Source of the DNA: Alectoria sarmentosa
Lineage: Eukaryota > Ascomycota > Lecanoromycetes > Lecanorales > Parmeliaceae
Direction of reading: 5' to 3'
NCBI GenBank assembly: GCA_009733775.1
Contig: WOGZ01000091.1
Span: 1 to 64,000 of the forward strand
DNA length: 64,000 nt
The number at the start of each line of letters is the position of its first letter. Position 1 is the first letter of the stretch. Shown here in pieces: positions 23,732 to 35,530 of this stretch. The position numbers and the translations under genes were made by a program. The notes under the pieces were generated by a model. That model was given only the letters and a program-made list of their open reading frames with translations, made no database searches and was not told where the DNA came from.

Positions 23732-24193
23732 TTAAAAGATCATTAAAATTGCGAAGACGATATTCGAACGCGTGTTCAACATCGCATATATTAAAAAATT
23801 AATAATAAATTGATAAACGTGATAAAAAATTTTAATGATCACGAAATCATTTTCGACGATATAAAACTTATCATTAATAATGAGCGTTGAAATAATCGCT
23901 GATTCAATTATATTATAATCGATAAAAAACTTTTCGATATAAACTGTTTGCTCAAAATGCAAAATGCGATTAACATAATTTTTTGCGATCGTCATATCGA
24001 GATAATAAATGTATAAATTCAAATTGATTATCTCAAATTTTTTATAAAGTTTATTTTTAATCGTTTGAATATCGATTTTATCGAAATTTATAAATAAAAT
24101 GTTATTTATATAAATAACGACAATGATAATATCATTAATGAACATTAAAAAATTAATAACGATAAGCTCGAAACTTAATTTTTTGAAATACAT
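23732..24193 (-). pseudogene. Copia-B reverse transcriptase relic (153-codon frame)
   Basis: It matches the palm and C-terminal part of Copia RT. Residues 24-33, IVVIYINNIL, are the YVDDIL box with both Asp codons changed to Asn (24112-24101). KLYKKFEI and LYIYYLDM correspond to KxxLxxxFxMkDLG...YYLGM. FEQTVYIEKFF is the LxQxxYIxkxL motif. YHVYQFIINFLIYAMLNTRSNIVFAI corresponds to YRxxVGSLxYaxxxTRPDIxfAv. The longest uninterrupted relic in the window, but catalytically dead. Confidence 0.9.
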
Positions 24194-27100
24194 TATAAAA
24201 ATATTATATTAAATTCTTAAAAACTGTTTTAAATCGTATAACGTTTTTATAAATTTATAAACTTTATTTCTTTTGTTTTTGATTTTAAAATTCATAAATT
24301 ATATCATATAAATTGTCTTTTCGACATCGTTATATAAAAAAACGATTTTAACGTTTATTTATTTAAATTTTTAATTCAAAATTATCGCAAAAGCGAAAAT
24401 AACTTTATAATTTATAAATTTAATTATTAAAATGAAAATTTCATTAAAATCGATTTTTTATTATTATTCGAAATCACGAATCATTTAACGAGCTTTATAT
24501 CGAACGATTTTATTAATAAATTTTTTTTTGATTTTATAAATTCATTTATTTTTTAAAACACGCGCATTTGAAAATAAATTCATTAAAATTCAAATGTCAT
24601 TAATGATAAGAGAATCGATTTCATTTTATATGATTATTTATTAATGCATTTTGCGATAAAAATTCGTTATAATCTTTTTAAAATTTCGAGATTTATAAAA
24701 TTTAATAAAAACGATTTTTATTAATAAGGCGAAAGAATTCGAAATAAGATTTCGATATAATTTTATGATTTCGAATGATTTCGTAATAAAAATAGATTCG
24801 AAAATTTTATTGATTATAAAGCGAATAATAAACTTAATTATTAATATTAATGAAAAAATTGTAATATTATCGTTGAGCGTATTAAACGATTATTCAATTA
24901 TAAATTTTAAATCAAAAACGTTTAAAACGATTGCGGCTTTTGATAAAATCCTTTTTAAAATTAAAATGAAATCAAATAAATCATTAATTTTTTTTTGATA
25001 ATTGTTTGTCTCTTTTAACGTTTCTTTTTTAAAATTATAAATGAAAAAAAAGATAAATGATTTTGATGTTTAATGTTTTCAACGAGTTTACGTTTATTGC
25101 GATAAATGTTAATTTATTTTTCAACGATAACGATATTTAATTCGAAAAAGATGAATTTAAAAGAGACGTTATCGATTTAATTAATATTAAAAATAATAAT
25201 TATTTCATCATTGCTTAAGAGCATACGATAATTTTTATTTTGATATTTTAAAAAACGTTTTTTAATGACGCGATTTTGATATTTCTTTTAATCAATATTG
25301 CGAAAAACAATTTAATAATAATCGATTTAATTGATAATGCGTAAATGAAATATATTAAAAAAAGATTCGATATTAATCTCGAATGAGATAACGTCATGAT
25401 CGATAACGAATTAAATATTACGAAAAATATTAATCGCTCGAATAAACTTTATTTAATATTTTTGAAACAATTTGTTTTTTTTTAAATATAACGCTTATTT
25501 TGCGTTAAATAATAACGTTTAAACGTTTAAATTTATCATTTATTTAAAAATTATCAAACACGATATCTTCTCAAATAATATTTTTAAATAATCGAAAATT
25601 TTTTATTTGATAATTATCAAATTCAATGTCGCAATTAATGCGAAAACGAATATATCGATTATCGTCGTGTTTCAAATCATTAAAAAACATTTTAAATGCG
25701 ATAAAAATTGTTGAATCAAATTTATTAAATAATAGATAAGCGTTAAATCGAAAAATTTTATCATCAAAAAAGATGATTATTCATTTAAAGTCATCTCAAA
25801 AAATATCGAATAAACTTTGAAAATCGTTATAAATTAAATCGTTTTATTATCTTTTAAAAATAATATATCGTTTATATGATTTCATTTTTATATTAATCAT
25901 AAAGTATAATTCGCAAACATCGTCGAAAAGTGAAATGAAAAAATTCATTTCAATATACATTTTGATCAATTTTTTAAGATTTTGAATGCTCAAATGATCA
26001 TAACGTGCGTGTTATATGCGAAAAATTACTTTATCAATTTGAGATTTTGATAAAAATTTTAAAAGTTTTTAATTATCAAAAATAAATTCAATTAAAGATT
26101 CGTTATAAACGAAAATCTTTTTATTAACGATTATTAAAGTTAAAAAGGTTTCCCCTCAAATATCGAGCGCATAAAAACAATTTTGAATATGTTTAAAAAA
26201 AAACGTTGCTTTTCGACGATAATATCGTCGAAAATAAAAATCAAATTATTTTTTTATTTTTTTAATTGTTTTTCAAAAATGAGATTAAAATCGCAATTAA
26301 ACACGAATTAAACGTTTCGAAACGTTAAAATGCGTTTGACATCATTCATTTTATATTTAAACTCGATGTTTTCGAAATCGATAATTATATAATTATCGAC
26401 AAAATCATTTATAAAGCGTGAAAATTGAAAAAATTTAAAAATCTTGAAAATCGAAAAAATATAAATTATATGTTGAGTGTAAACATAATCGCGAAATTGA
26501 AAAAAAAAATATTGTTATTATAATAAATAAAACGATAATCTGCGCTTTATCGATAACTTTGAATTTAATAACCTCATAAACCTTTTTATTTAAAACGTTA
26601 AAATTTGCGATGAATTCGAAAATCGTTTTAAAAATAACGAGAATAATGATAAAAGCAATAAAAATAATATAAACGATAAAACAACGAGCGATTTTAAATT
26701 GAATAATCGTTACAATTGCGTCAACATTATCAAATTACTTTTTTGATTTTTTAATTGATTTAAATTCGAAATTTTCTTTTTTTTGATCACATTTTTTATA
26801 ATTATTATGATTATAATCTTCACGATTATTATGATTATCGCGACCTTCGCGATTTTTTTTATTTATATTATTTTCGTTTAAACGTTTATTGCGTGCATCG
26901 TATTCGTTAATGTCGTATTAATTCTTTTTATAATGAATATAATATTTGCAAATTTAAATATAAATGCGAGAATTATTAAAATTTGCGCTTATTTAAATGC
27001 GATGCTCGATGATATCTTTAACGATAATAAAAATAAACACGAATTATTAAATATATTTAAAAAAATCGTTTATAATAACGATAAGCGTATACATTTTCGA

Positions 27101-28700
27101 ATACGCGAAATCGAATAAATTGATAACGATATTAAAAAATCGAATTATCGTATAATTCAACGTTTATTTAATCTCATAATCTTCATTATAAACGTTATAA
27201 ATTTAATTATAATTCTCGCGATACGCATTATATTAAAAACTTAATTTTTTATAAAAATGATAAATTTTTCAATTCTCATCGAAAAGAAAAATCGCTCGAT
27301 CGAATTGATTCTTGAATTCTCAAATAACGTTTATAAAAATATTAATATATTTTTACGACTTGTTTTCGTAAATAATCAAAATAAAAAATTTTAATTTAAA
27401 AATATTAAAATTGAAAATATTAAAATTTCAAAATTTATATTTTTCGAGTTTTTTTTAAATATCAAAAACATTAATATAATATTCGATTTTATTTCGAAAG
27501 TTGTCTTCGCAACGAATCCTCATCATCGTATAAATTTTATTATACGTTTCGATTCAAATTGAGACGTTTATTTTAATAACAATAAACTTTATTTCGACGA
27601 TTAAACGATTATTTGAAACGTCTTTTATTTTAATGATAAAATTTTCAATAAACATAATCATATCGATTTCGATTTAATGTCATAATTCAATCAAATTTAA
27701 AAAATCTTACATTTGACGTTTTCATTTAATGTGATTAATAATTTTTATAAACATTTTAATTTTTTCAAATTAATTTAAAAAGATCGAAAGTTTAATTTCG
27801 AAATGTTCGAATATGATATTAAAGAAAATTAATTTGAATTTTAAAATTTAAAAGCTCTTGAAATTTAAATTTAAATTTAAATTTAAATTCACGTTTATGT
27901 TTATGCTCGAAAAAATAATTTGCAATAAAATAAAATTTAAAAATAATGAGATTTGCGTAATAAGATTTTTAAAAATAATTAAAATAAACGACGTCGAAGA
28001 TATAAAGCGCACTCTGAAATCGAAAAGCTTTTCATTAATAATAAATTTTGATAATAATTCGAAAATTAATTATTTCGAAATAAAGATGAAATCAACGTAA
28101 AAGTTTAAAATAAAATCGTTATCGTTATCGCTATCATTGTCGTTGTTATTATTTAAAAAATATTTAAAAACTTATAAGATTTCAAAAATATAAAAGAAAT
28201 CTCGTTGAATTTTGAGATTGATTTGATATAACTTAAATTTTCGTTTACGAAAAGTCTTTATTTTATAATCGAAAAAATTTTCGACGATATTTAAAAAGAC
28301 GATAAATTTAATAAATTTTGAAAAAAATATAAAGACATAAAAATATTGTTTTAAAAAAAAATCATTTGATTTTATAAATCGCAACGAATTTATAAAAAAT
28401 ACGTTATTCGAATTATATTAATCGTTTTAATGATTAAAAAACTTTGAAAGAAAAATAATAAGATTTCGAAATCGAGAGCGAGATTAATAATTTCATTTCG
28501 CTTATTTAAAACGCTCGAATATAAAATCGTTATCGTTAAATCGTTTTATAATAAAGATTTTTTTCTCTTTAATTTTCAAAATAAAGGGTTTTTTTTTTTA
28601 CGCTTTAACTTTAACGTGTTAAACACGCGAAATAAAAAATGATTTTTTTTTGATTAATTATTAATTTGAATTTTTGTTTTTGATTTTTTGATTTTTATTG
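24194..28700 (-). pseudogene. Copia-B upstream pol (integrase, protease) and gag, decayed
   Basis: By position this holds integrase, protease and Gag. Short open frames on both strands (24765-24998, 26933-27118, 27858-28100 plus; 28384-28172 minus) have no clear motifs. A six-base ATTTAA array at about 27863-27888 is the only repeat. Stops are dense on both strands. Confidence 0.45.
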
Positions 28701-29325
28701 TGAATATTTCGCAATTGAATCGTCAAATATGATTATCATTATCGAGTTTTAAATGAAGCGATTTGTAAAATAAAGATATATCGTTTATCGTTTTAACGTA
28801 TCTCACATAAAGAAATTGATAATGTTTTAAAAATTTAATGATCACGTGATCACGATCGTATAGCAACTTTTAATAATTTCGATATATCACTATTATTTGC
28901 GATATGTTTCGAATTGTTTTATTTTATCTCAAATAAAAACGAGAGCGATGCGAATATTAACGAAAGCGATCGAATATTAATAACGTTTTAACGCTCGAGA
29001 AAGCGATGTTGACTCTTAAAAACGCTCATAATTTCCGAAAAGACGTTATTAATTATCAAAAGAAGCGTTTTAAATGTCGTTAATTTTCAACATTATTTTT
29101 TTCGCTTTATTTTTTACGCTCTCATTGCGAGCGAATTATAATCATTTCGATTTAATAATCATTTTGTTTATAACGAACATTGCTCACATTAAAAAAATTG
29201 CGATGTATGAAATGTAACGATTTTTACAATTAATATTTTCATTGCGATAAATATGAAATGTCAAAAGATGATAATAGTCATAATGAATAATAAATAAATT
29301 ATGTTATAATAATGCCGATGCATAG

Positions 29326-29340
29326 CTCGGGCTCATAACC
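29326..29340 (-). other. Copia-B primer-binding site, initiator tRNA-Met type
   Basis: Directly inside the 5' LTR the minus strand reads GGTTATGAGCCCGAG. The core GGTTATGAGCCC is complementary to GGGCTCATAACC, the anticodon stem-loop (CAT) region of fungal initiator tRNA-Met. Drosophila copia has the equivalent GGTTATGGGCCCAG and is primed by a half-tRNA. Copia-A1 has the same site with RIP-like changes. Confidence 0.85.
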
Positions 29341-29484
29341 TGTCAAAATATGAAATAAGACATTTAATTATATTGCTTTAAGAGTATTATGAAAAAAAAA
29401 GCGATTTATGTACGGGCGCACTAAATGCATATTAATGCGCACGTGACCGCCAAGGCTTGGCGTCACGTGACCCGAATTTCAACA
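29341..29484 (-). repeat. Copia-B 5' LTR (144 bp)
   Basis: Ends with GAATTTCAACA followed by the duplication CCCTT. Holds GTCACGTGAC at 29462-29471 inside the longer stem CCAAGGCTTGG/CGTCACGTGAC. Confidence 0.93.
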
Positions 29485-29829
29485 CCCTTAATTTAACTTG
29501 CTTTAATAAACGAACTGATGTTATTATAACGTTATAAACTTATATTATTAAAATTATGACATCGATAATATAAATAAATATTTTATCGATAAATTTCAAG
29601 TCTTGAGCGCAATCTGATTCAAATAAGAAATTTTTATTATTAAAGATTTTGTTATTATAAATAATAAATATTTCAACGATGACATTCGATATTATAAAAG
29701 TAACAAATTTGAAACGAATTATGCGTTTAAAATGAAAATTTGATTTAATAATAACATCGATAAAAATTTATAATCCTTGACACTTTATTAAAATAAAAAC
29801 TTTGATATTTAAATTCACGAACATTTTCT

Positions 29830-30104
29830 TTCGACGTTATAATATCAATGTCGATGAAAATGATAATTTTAAGATCATTCACAATATAAATCTTTATGAT
29901 AAAATAAATCGTTTTTGCTTAACCGTTAAGAATATCTCGAACGTAAATTGATAACGTCGTATATTCATTAATACGAATAATCTTATTATTTATCCCCTTA
30001 ATTAACAACGATATAATTATTTTCTTGATCTTTAATTTAAATACGTGCTTCAACAAATAAACTCGATCATTTATAATAATCTTATAACTTATATTTAAAA
30101 ACAT
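29830..30104 (-). pseudogene. Gypsy-2 retropepsin relic
   Basis: The frame 30104-29919 gives ISYKIIINDRVYLLKHVFKL, then KIKKIIISLLIKGINNKIIR, then NEYTTLSIYVRDILNG. This is the PlPVrGIxN...tnEYaxLxiYxxGxxxG region of fungal Gypsy proteases. After one stop it continues as IYIVNDLKIIIFIDIDIITS (family HIVDDLKAxiLIGxDIl) down to about 29830. Copia-B is inserted shortly downstream. Confidence 0.75.
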
Positions 30105-30109
30105 TTCAC

Positions 30110-32485
30110 TCTTCTCTATTTTAAGTTTCGACGAAAAATTTATCTTAAAAATAACATATTTTCAACTTTTGAAATTGTAATCAAATTTAACATTATAATG
30201 TGATTTAATAATAAATTTAATAATATCGATATAAACATTATTTGTTATAAATATTGCAAATTTGTTAAAAGTTATTTCTAATAATAAATTTTGTTTCGAG
30301 CACAAATTTTATAAATATTTAAAAAGCTTATTTTTGAACGAAAAATAGATTTCGCATTTATTATATATATAATTAATCTTTTTATTGACGAAGTGCACGT
30401 TATATATATTATCATAATCATTTTCATTAAAGTTAACAAATTCTTTATTAGATGTTAAAGCAGGTTTCTCGATAATATGATATTAATAAAAATCAATAAA
30501 CTTATTATATTCGTCGTCAAAACTTTTATCGATATTTTCATTTATTTAATAAATTCGTTATTGTTACGAGTATTATGAATAACGAGATCGATTATCTTAA
30601 AAAGATTATTAATATAACGATTTATTATTATTATAAAATAATTTAATTGATATAATTAATATTATAAACAAACGTTATAATTAATTATCAATTTGAAACG
30701 ATTAAAAATTTAATTTATTTATATTTAAGTCAGCGATTTGAAATTGTTAGAATGAATTTCCGCTTAAAAGTTAATTTATTTATAATAAATTTTTATTTGA
30801 ATATTGAAATTATTGATTGATATAAACATTAATATTATATTAATAAAAAATGAAAAATTATTAAACATAATAAGATTAATTAGATTGATTAAATTGATGA
30901 TCATAAAATTATTATTCAAAATCAATATCTTATTGCCTTTATTGTTATTGACGAAATTGAAATTAATTATAATTATTTTTATTGTTGTTTTCAAATCGAG
31001 GTTATCGATTTATTTATTAAATTGAGGTTTTTATGCTTGATTTTCTTATATGTTTATTTATATAAACTCATTATTCATGTTTGTAATCATCAAAACTTAT
31101 GAGATATAAATTAATTATAATAATATTCTTAAATTTCTTGATGTCTCGATAAAACTTTAGATTAATATTATTATAAATAATGTTAAATTGATTTTTGATA
31201 AACGTCATATTAGCGTTTTTGATCGATCGAATTTTTTTTTAAATATATTCACGTGATTTACGTCGAATGTTTACATCACATAAAATATAATGTTCACGAA
31301 ACACAATATCGATAATTATCATAACAGATTCCTTGAATCTGTCGACAAATAAGATAATTTATTCGTTTACGCCGTTATTGAATTTAATGATTTGATATTT
31401 CATAATTGAGAGTTCAATAATTCATTATTTTAAAACAATGTCATATAAATTCATTTATAAATTTTCTCGTATTAAATTAACATCTTTGACGATAATAAGG
31501 TTTTTAACACGTTTTATAAATAAATGCACGTCACGAAAATATGTCTTTTTGTTAATATGCTCGATTGTTGATTCATTATTAATTAACTTACCGTTATACA
31601 TAAAATCGAAAAAACCTAAATTATCAACATTTCATTTGTTTTCGTTATTTCCTTTTATTATCATAACAAATTCAAAAAAATTTGATTTATTAAATGAATT
31701 TTGTTATTTAATTTATAACGAATGCTCGATAACGTATTAAATTATAATAACATTAATAATTGTTTACATATTTAAATCGATAATAAAAATCATATTAACA
31801 AAATAATTGACAAAATCGATCGATGAGCGATAAATAATCTTTTTAATAAAGGTTATTTTGATAATAAAGTCGTCTATATTTAAAAATAAGAATATCGAAT
31901 TAATAACGATAAATGTAATAATTGACGAGATATGTGAAATAATTTCGATAAAAGATGAATCTTCGAAAAAATGACGTAATTGTTTAATAATTATTTCGAA
32001 GTTATAAACTATTAATCTGATTATCGTTCGATCGATGATTTAATCTTTTAATTAGATTTGTTATAATTCGATAAATGAATCGAATAATAAAAACCTTGAT
32101 CGAGCACGTTGCTCTCTTATTGTAATTAAAAAAGAAATTATTTTGATAAATCTGAATGTATTTTTCGTAAAATGATTAATAATCAATCGAATAATGAAAT
32201 TAATGAGATCATTTGATTAATAATCAAAATTGATAAAATCTCGTAGTTATTAAGCTTGAACGACGATGTCATAAAAAACGACGATATCATGAGAAGTTGA
32301 CGAGGTAATCAAATTGATAAGCAAATGTTTTATAAAGGTTATTCAACAATCAACGTATTGATTAATGAATTTGATATGATTATTAACAAGTCGATAAATG
32401 ATGATTATTATATTAATTGATAAAGGTTTTTGACTTAACAAAAGTCGATTAAATGATGATTATGTTAGATAAATGTTGTTATTAT
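30110..32485 (-). pseudogene. Gypsy-2 gag and leader region, decayed
   Basis: Between the 5' LTR and the protease, where Gag is expected. Several short frames exist on both strands (30776-30994 minus, 30804-31025 plus, 31438-31740 plus), but none has a motif I can name; the plus-strand ones are antisense to the element. The minus strand just inside the LTR reads ATAATAACAACATTTATC, a possible degraded primer-binding site. Confidence 0.4.
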
Positions 32486-32680
32486 TGTTATAAATACATG
32501 TGTTTTTATTAGTGTGATCATGAAAATGAGTGTAAGGTTAATTGATTCTTTTTTACAGAATTAATTACTTATATAGATTTGTCAAATCATTAATTTAACA
32601 AGATACCTTTTTGACAAGTGCAATCGTTAGGCGAGATAAGTACCTCGACAAGATAAGTGCTTGTCGTAATTATCATAACA
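32486..32680 (-). repeat. Gypsy-2 5' LTR (195 bp)
   Basis: Starts TGTTATAAATACATGTG and ends TCATAACA, followed by CAAAT. Less damaged than its partner. Confidence 0.9.
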
Positions 32681-32685
32681 CAAAT

Positions 32686-34870
32686 GCGATAATGAAAATA
32701 TTAAATTTTTATTGTCGCGTCATTGAAGCTTAAGTGAATTGAGCGATGAAAATAAGAAATTTATCATTTATTATTATATTAAAGAATAATGATATTTCGA
32801 TCGAGAAAATTTATGAACATTTTAAAATCCCCGTTGAAATCAAGATCGAAAGACTTTTGTCGAAATTTTGAAAGATTATTTTGATCAAAATACGAAATAC
32901 GATGAATATGTGATTTAAAAATTATTTATTTATCAAGAAGCGAATATTGATCGCAGATGTATACGTAATAACGTTATTTAAATATGCGTTCAGATTTTTA
33001 TAAATGTCATTTAATATCAAATTCGAATTGAAAATGAAATATTATCGTTTTATTTAAAATAATAAAATAAAGAAAACGATATAAGATTTGCATTTATGTT
33101 ATTCAAAAAATAAAGACGATATTAATAATTGCGATTTCAATAATGTCATTAAAATTAATATTGTATTTTAAATAATTAAATTGATAAAACATTCGAAAAC
33201 ATCGTTTACGTTATTAATTAAAAACATTTTAATGATTTGCGATAACATTTTAAATAAAAATCACATTTTCGACGCGATATTGAATTTATGAATTTAAATC
33301 TTCGATACATAATTAAAGTATATGTTTGAATCTTTATATTATATGTGATTAATATGAAAATAAATTAGAAAGATAAAAGAAATTATAATTGTGTAATCGT
33401 CGCAATTAACGAATGAATTATTTACTATAAATATATAATATTATTTAAACGTTGAATTTAATTAAGATATTTCAAATTCTAAAAATGTTAAAAAGTTTAA
33501 ATCGATATATTGACGTGATCTTTAAGATATAAAGATAAAGATATTAAATCACATATAAAATTTAATATTAAGAATATTAATTTGTTTAAAAATAAATAAT
33601 TTCGATTATAAAGATAAAATTAAAGCGTTAATTAAGAGATTTATAAAAAGTTGCTTGTCGTCGAATTAAGATCGATGATTAAAGATTAAAAATTTGAATT
33701 TATAATGAGCGAATTAATTATTTTGTAACGATTATGATATTATGATTAATAAGATGATACGAGATCGATCAATAAAAATATTTTTATTCATGAAAAAAAT
33801 CGATTAATATACGATATATAAAACATTTTTAGGTTTAAGATTTCGTGATATCGATTTCAATTTTAAGGTTAAAACATCGATTTTGACATATTAAAAACAA
33901 TGTGATATATGAATGTTTAAAGATAAGATTTGATCAGCGGTGAGAAACGAGTTCGAAAATCTTCGAATCGAAGATTTATTGTAACGCTTTTTGCACGAAA
34001 AAGTAAAAATAAAAAATAATATGTTATAATTATTAAGGAAATTGCAATTATGCTCTCATCACATAATTAATTTCATTTTTTATTATATATAAATTAAATG
34101 TTCAATCGCGTAAGCGATTTGAGATAAATTTCGTTTAATATAAAAAGTTTTAAAGAACGTGAGAATTTTCGAGATATAAATATTGAATATATTGATCGCG
34201 TTCATAATTATATATTTTTATTAAATCTTTTAAAAACATTAATCGATATCGATGATAAATTTTATATTAAATCACGATTTGAAAAAGTTATTTAACGCAT
34301 TGATTTGATAAATTTAAAAAATGATGATATTCGAATACCGCTCGAGGTTATTATCGTTTTTTTATTCGAAAACAAATTTATATAAATCGTTTATTATGTT
34401 TATATGAGCGATATAAGAATATCAAATATTTTAAATTAATATTTAAGAATTTGTGAGGCGAGTTCGCGAAGGCAATAAAAATGCGTAAAAAAGAATTTAT
34501 GTGTTTGATTCGATTTTAAAAAAGAATTGAAATTGTCGAACGTGTATAAGATGATGAGAATGTTGATTTTAAGAATATTGAAAAAAGAATATTCGAACAA
34601 TTTATCTGAGGGAATATGATGATCGATATGATCATTAATGATTGAATGTTTAACGACATCGAAATTAATTGATTTTTTTTCGTATTATGCGTATTTTGTT
34701 TTTTGCAAAAGTTAAATGAAGATATAATAATGGTTTTCTTTTAGTATCATCAACTTATTGTCTTCGATATTTTAATTATGATGAAATGGTTTATAGGTTC
34801 GATTTCTTGTAGGCTTCATTGGTGGGATTATTCCATCGCGGCTATCTATAGCTAAATCAAATAAAACAAA
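32686..34870 (+). pseudogene. LINE, continuation after Gypsy-2
   Basis: The frame of the RT relic resumes here: AIMKILNFYCRVIEA*VN*A follows the YIND box as expected for Tad-type LINEs (...xxxyxxxsgakxN). It then gives KKRILIADVYVITLFKYAFR and MSFNIKFELKMKYYRFI*NN, the thumb region before GGIG. Later KNKDDINNCDFNNVIKINI matches ...GGIGxxxxxxxxxAxxxxxI. Near 34700-34860 a piece (ND with KLNEDIIMVFF) may be the terminal CxxC...H...C module. No poly-A tail or TSD could be fixed; minisatellites follow. Confidence 0.65.
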
Positions 34871-34884
34871 TTTTCAAGTTAAAG

Positions 34885-35060
34885 TCATGTGGGCATCGCA
34901 GTCATATAGCCATGGTACGGGCATCGCAGTCACGTATCCATGATACGGGCATCGCAGCCATGTAGCCATGGCATGGGCATCGCAGTCATATAGTCAGGTA
35001 GCCATGATACGGGCATCGCAGTCACGTCATTATGACATAAACATCGCGATCGTATATCTT
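34885..35060. repeat. 28-bp minisatellite
   Basis: At least five units with exact 28-bp spacing of GGGCATCGCAG (34891, 34919, 34947, 34975, then 35003-35008 after a small insertion). It shares the core ATCGCAGTCACRTATCCATG with the 23-bp array at 13738-14190. Composition is GC-richer than the surroundings. Confidence 0.85.
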
Positions 35061-35172
35061 GAGAGCATACGAAAAACTTAGAGAGAATAATGAAAATGTA
35101 AATGCAGATGATGATGAATTTTAAAACGTCTTCGATTATCTCCGAGTATCTCCGTATACATTTATATCGCAA

Positions 35173-35377
35173 TTGTTGAAAACATGTTGAAAACATGTTG
35201 AGAACAAAAACATGTTGAAAATAAAAACATGTTGAAAAAATGTTCAAAACAAAAACATGTTGAAAATATGTTGAAAACATGTTGAAAATAAAAATATGTT
35301 GAAAATATGTTGAAGACAAAAAAAAGTTGAAAACATGTTTAAAACATGTTGAAATTATGTTAAAAATATGTTGAAAA
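35173..35377. repeat. Tandem repeat of CATGTTGAAAA-type units
   Basis: About 16 units of 12-18 bp built on CATGTTGAAAAYA, some extended with AAAAA. It ends at the TA preceding the split MITE. The 129-codon minus frame at 35319-34930 is an artefact of this array plus the 28-bp minisatellite. A similar but decayed repeat occurs at 43256-43300, on the other side of the MITE. Confidence 0.85.
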
Positions 35378-35402
35378 TACCTTAGGGGAACCCCCTAGTT
35401 TT

Positions 35403-35515
35403 TGTCGAAATTCAGGTCACGTGACCCGGGCGCATGCGCCCGTAGCACAGGTCGCATTTTCCTCCGTAACACTCTTAGAGTAACACAATTAAATGTTTTA
35501 CATCATATTTTCACA
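35403..35515 (+). repeat. Copia-A1 5' LTR (113 bp)
   Basis: Contains GTCACGTGAC (35416-35425) and the inverted repeat GGGCGCATGCGCCC. Confidence 0.93.
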
Positions 35516-35530
35516 AGTTATGAGCTCGAA
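35516..35530 (+). other. Copia-A1 primer-binding site, initiator tRNA-Met type
   Basis: AGTTATGAGCTCGAA differs from the Copia-B site GGTTATGAGCCCGAG only by transitions. Same internal anticodon-region priming is implied. Confidence 0.8.

Larger units (their letters stand above)
21858..29484 (-). mobile_element. Copia-B: complete LTR retrotransposon
   Basis: The 144-bp LTRs at 21858-22001 and 29341-29484 start TGTCAAAATATG and end GAATTTCAACA, with TSD CCCTT. I count about 20 differences between the LTRs, all transitions. The minus strand carries a Copia RT, so the right LTR is 5'. Next to it is a primer-binding site matching initiator tRNA-Met, and next to the left LTR is a polypurine tract (minus strand CGAAGGGGAA, 22002-22011). 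Length is 7.6 kb. It is inserted in Gypsy-2 between protease and RT. Confidence 0.95.
17213..32680 (-). mobile_element. Gypsy-2: complete LTR retrotransposon, itself interrupted twice
   Basis: Two 195-bp LTRs (17213-17407 and 32486-32680) begin TGTTATRAATRCATGTG and end TCATAAYA. The flanks are TAAAT (17208-17212) and CAAAT (32681-32685), a target duplication differing by one CpA-to-TpA change. Removing Copia-B (21858-29484 plus one duplication) and the 644-bp MITE leaves about 7.2 kb, a normal Gypsy size. Protease, RT, integrase and chromodomain relics all read on the minus strand in Gypsy order, so the right LTR is the 5' one. It lies inside the LINE RT. Confidence 0.92.

Noticed and set aside
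34735..34860. tRNA-like B box (GGTTCGATTTC)
   Set aside because: No matching A box at the right distance and no cloverleaf could be drawn; the stretch fits the end of the LINE reading frame better.
34930..35319. 129-codon minus-strand frame with STYFQHVF repeats
   Set aside because: It is the translation of the CATGTTGAAAA tandem array joined to the 28-bp minisatellite.
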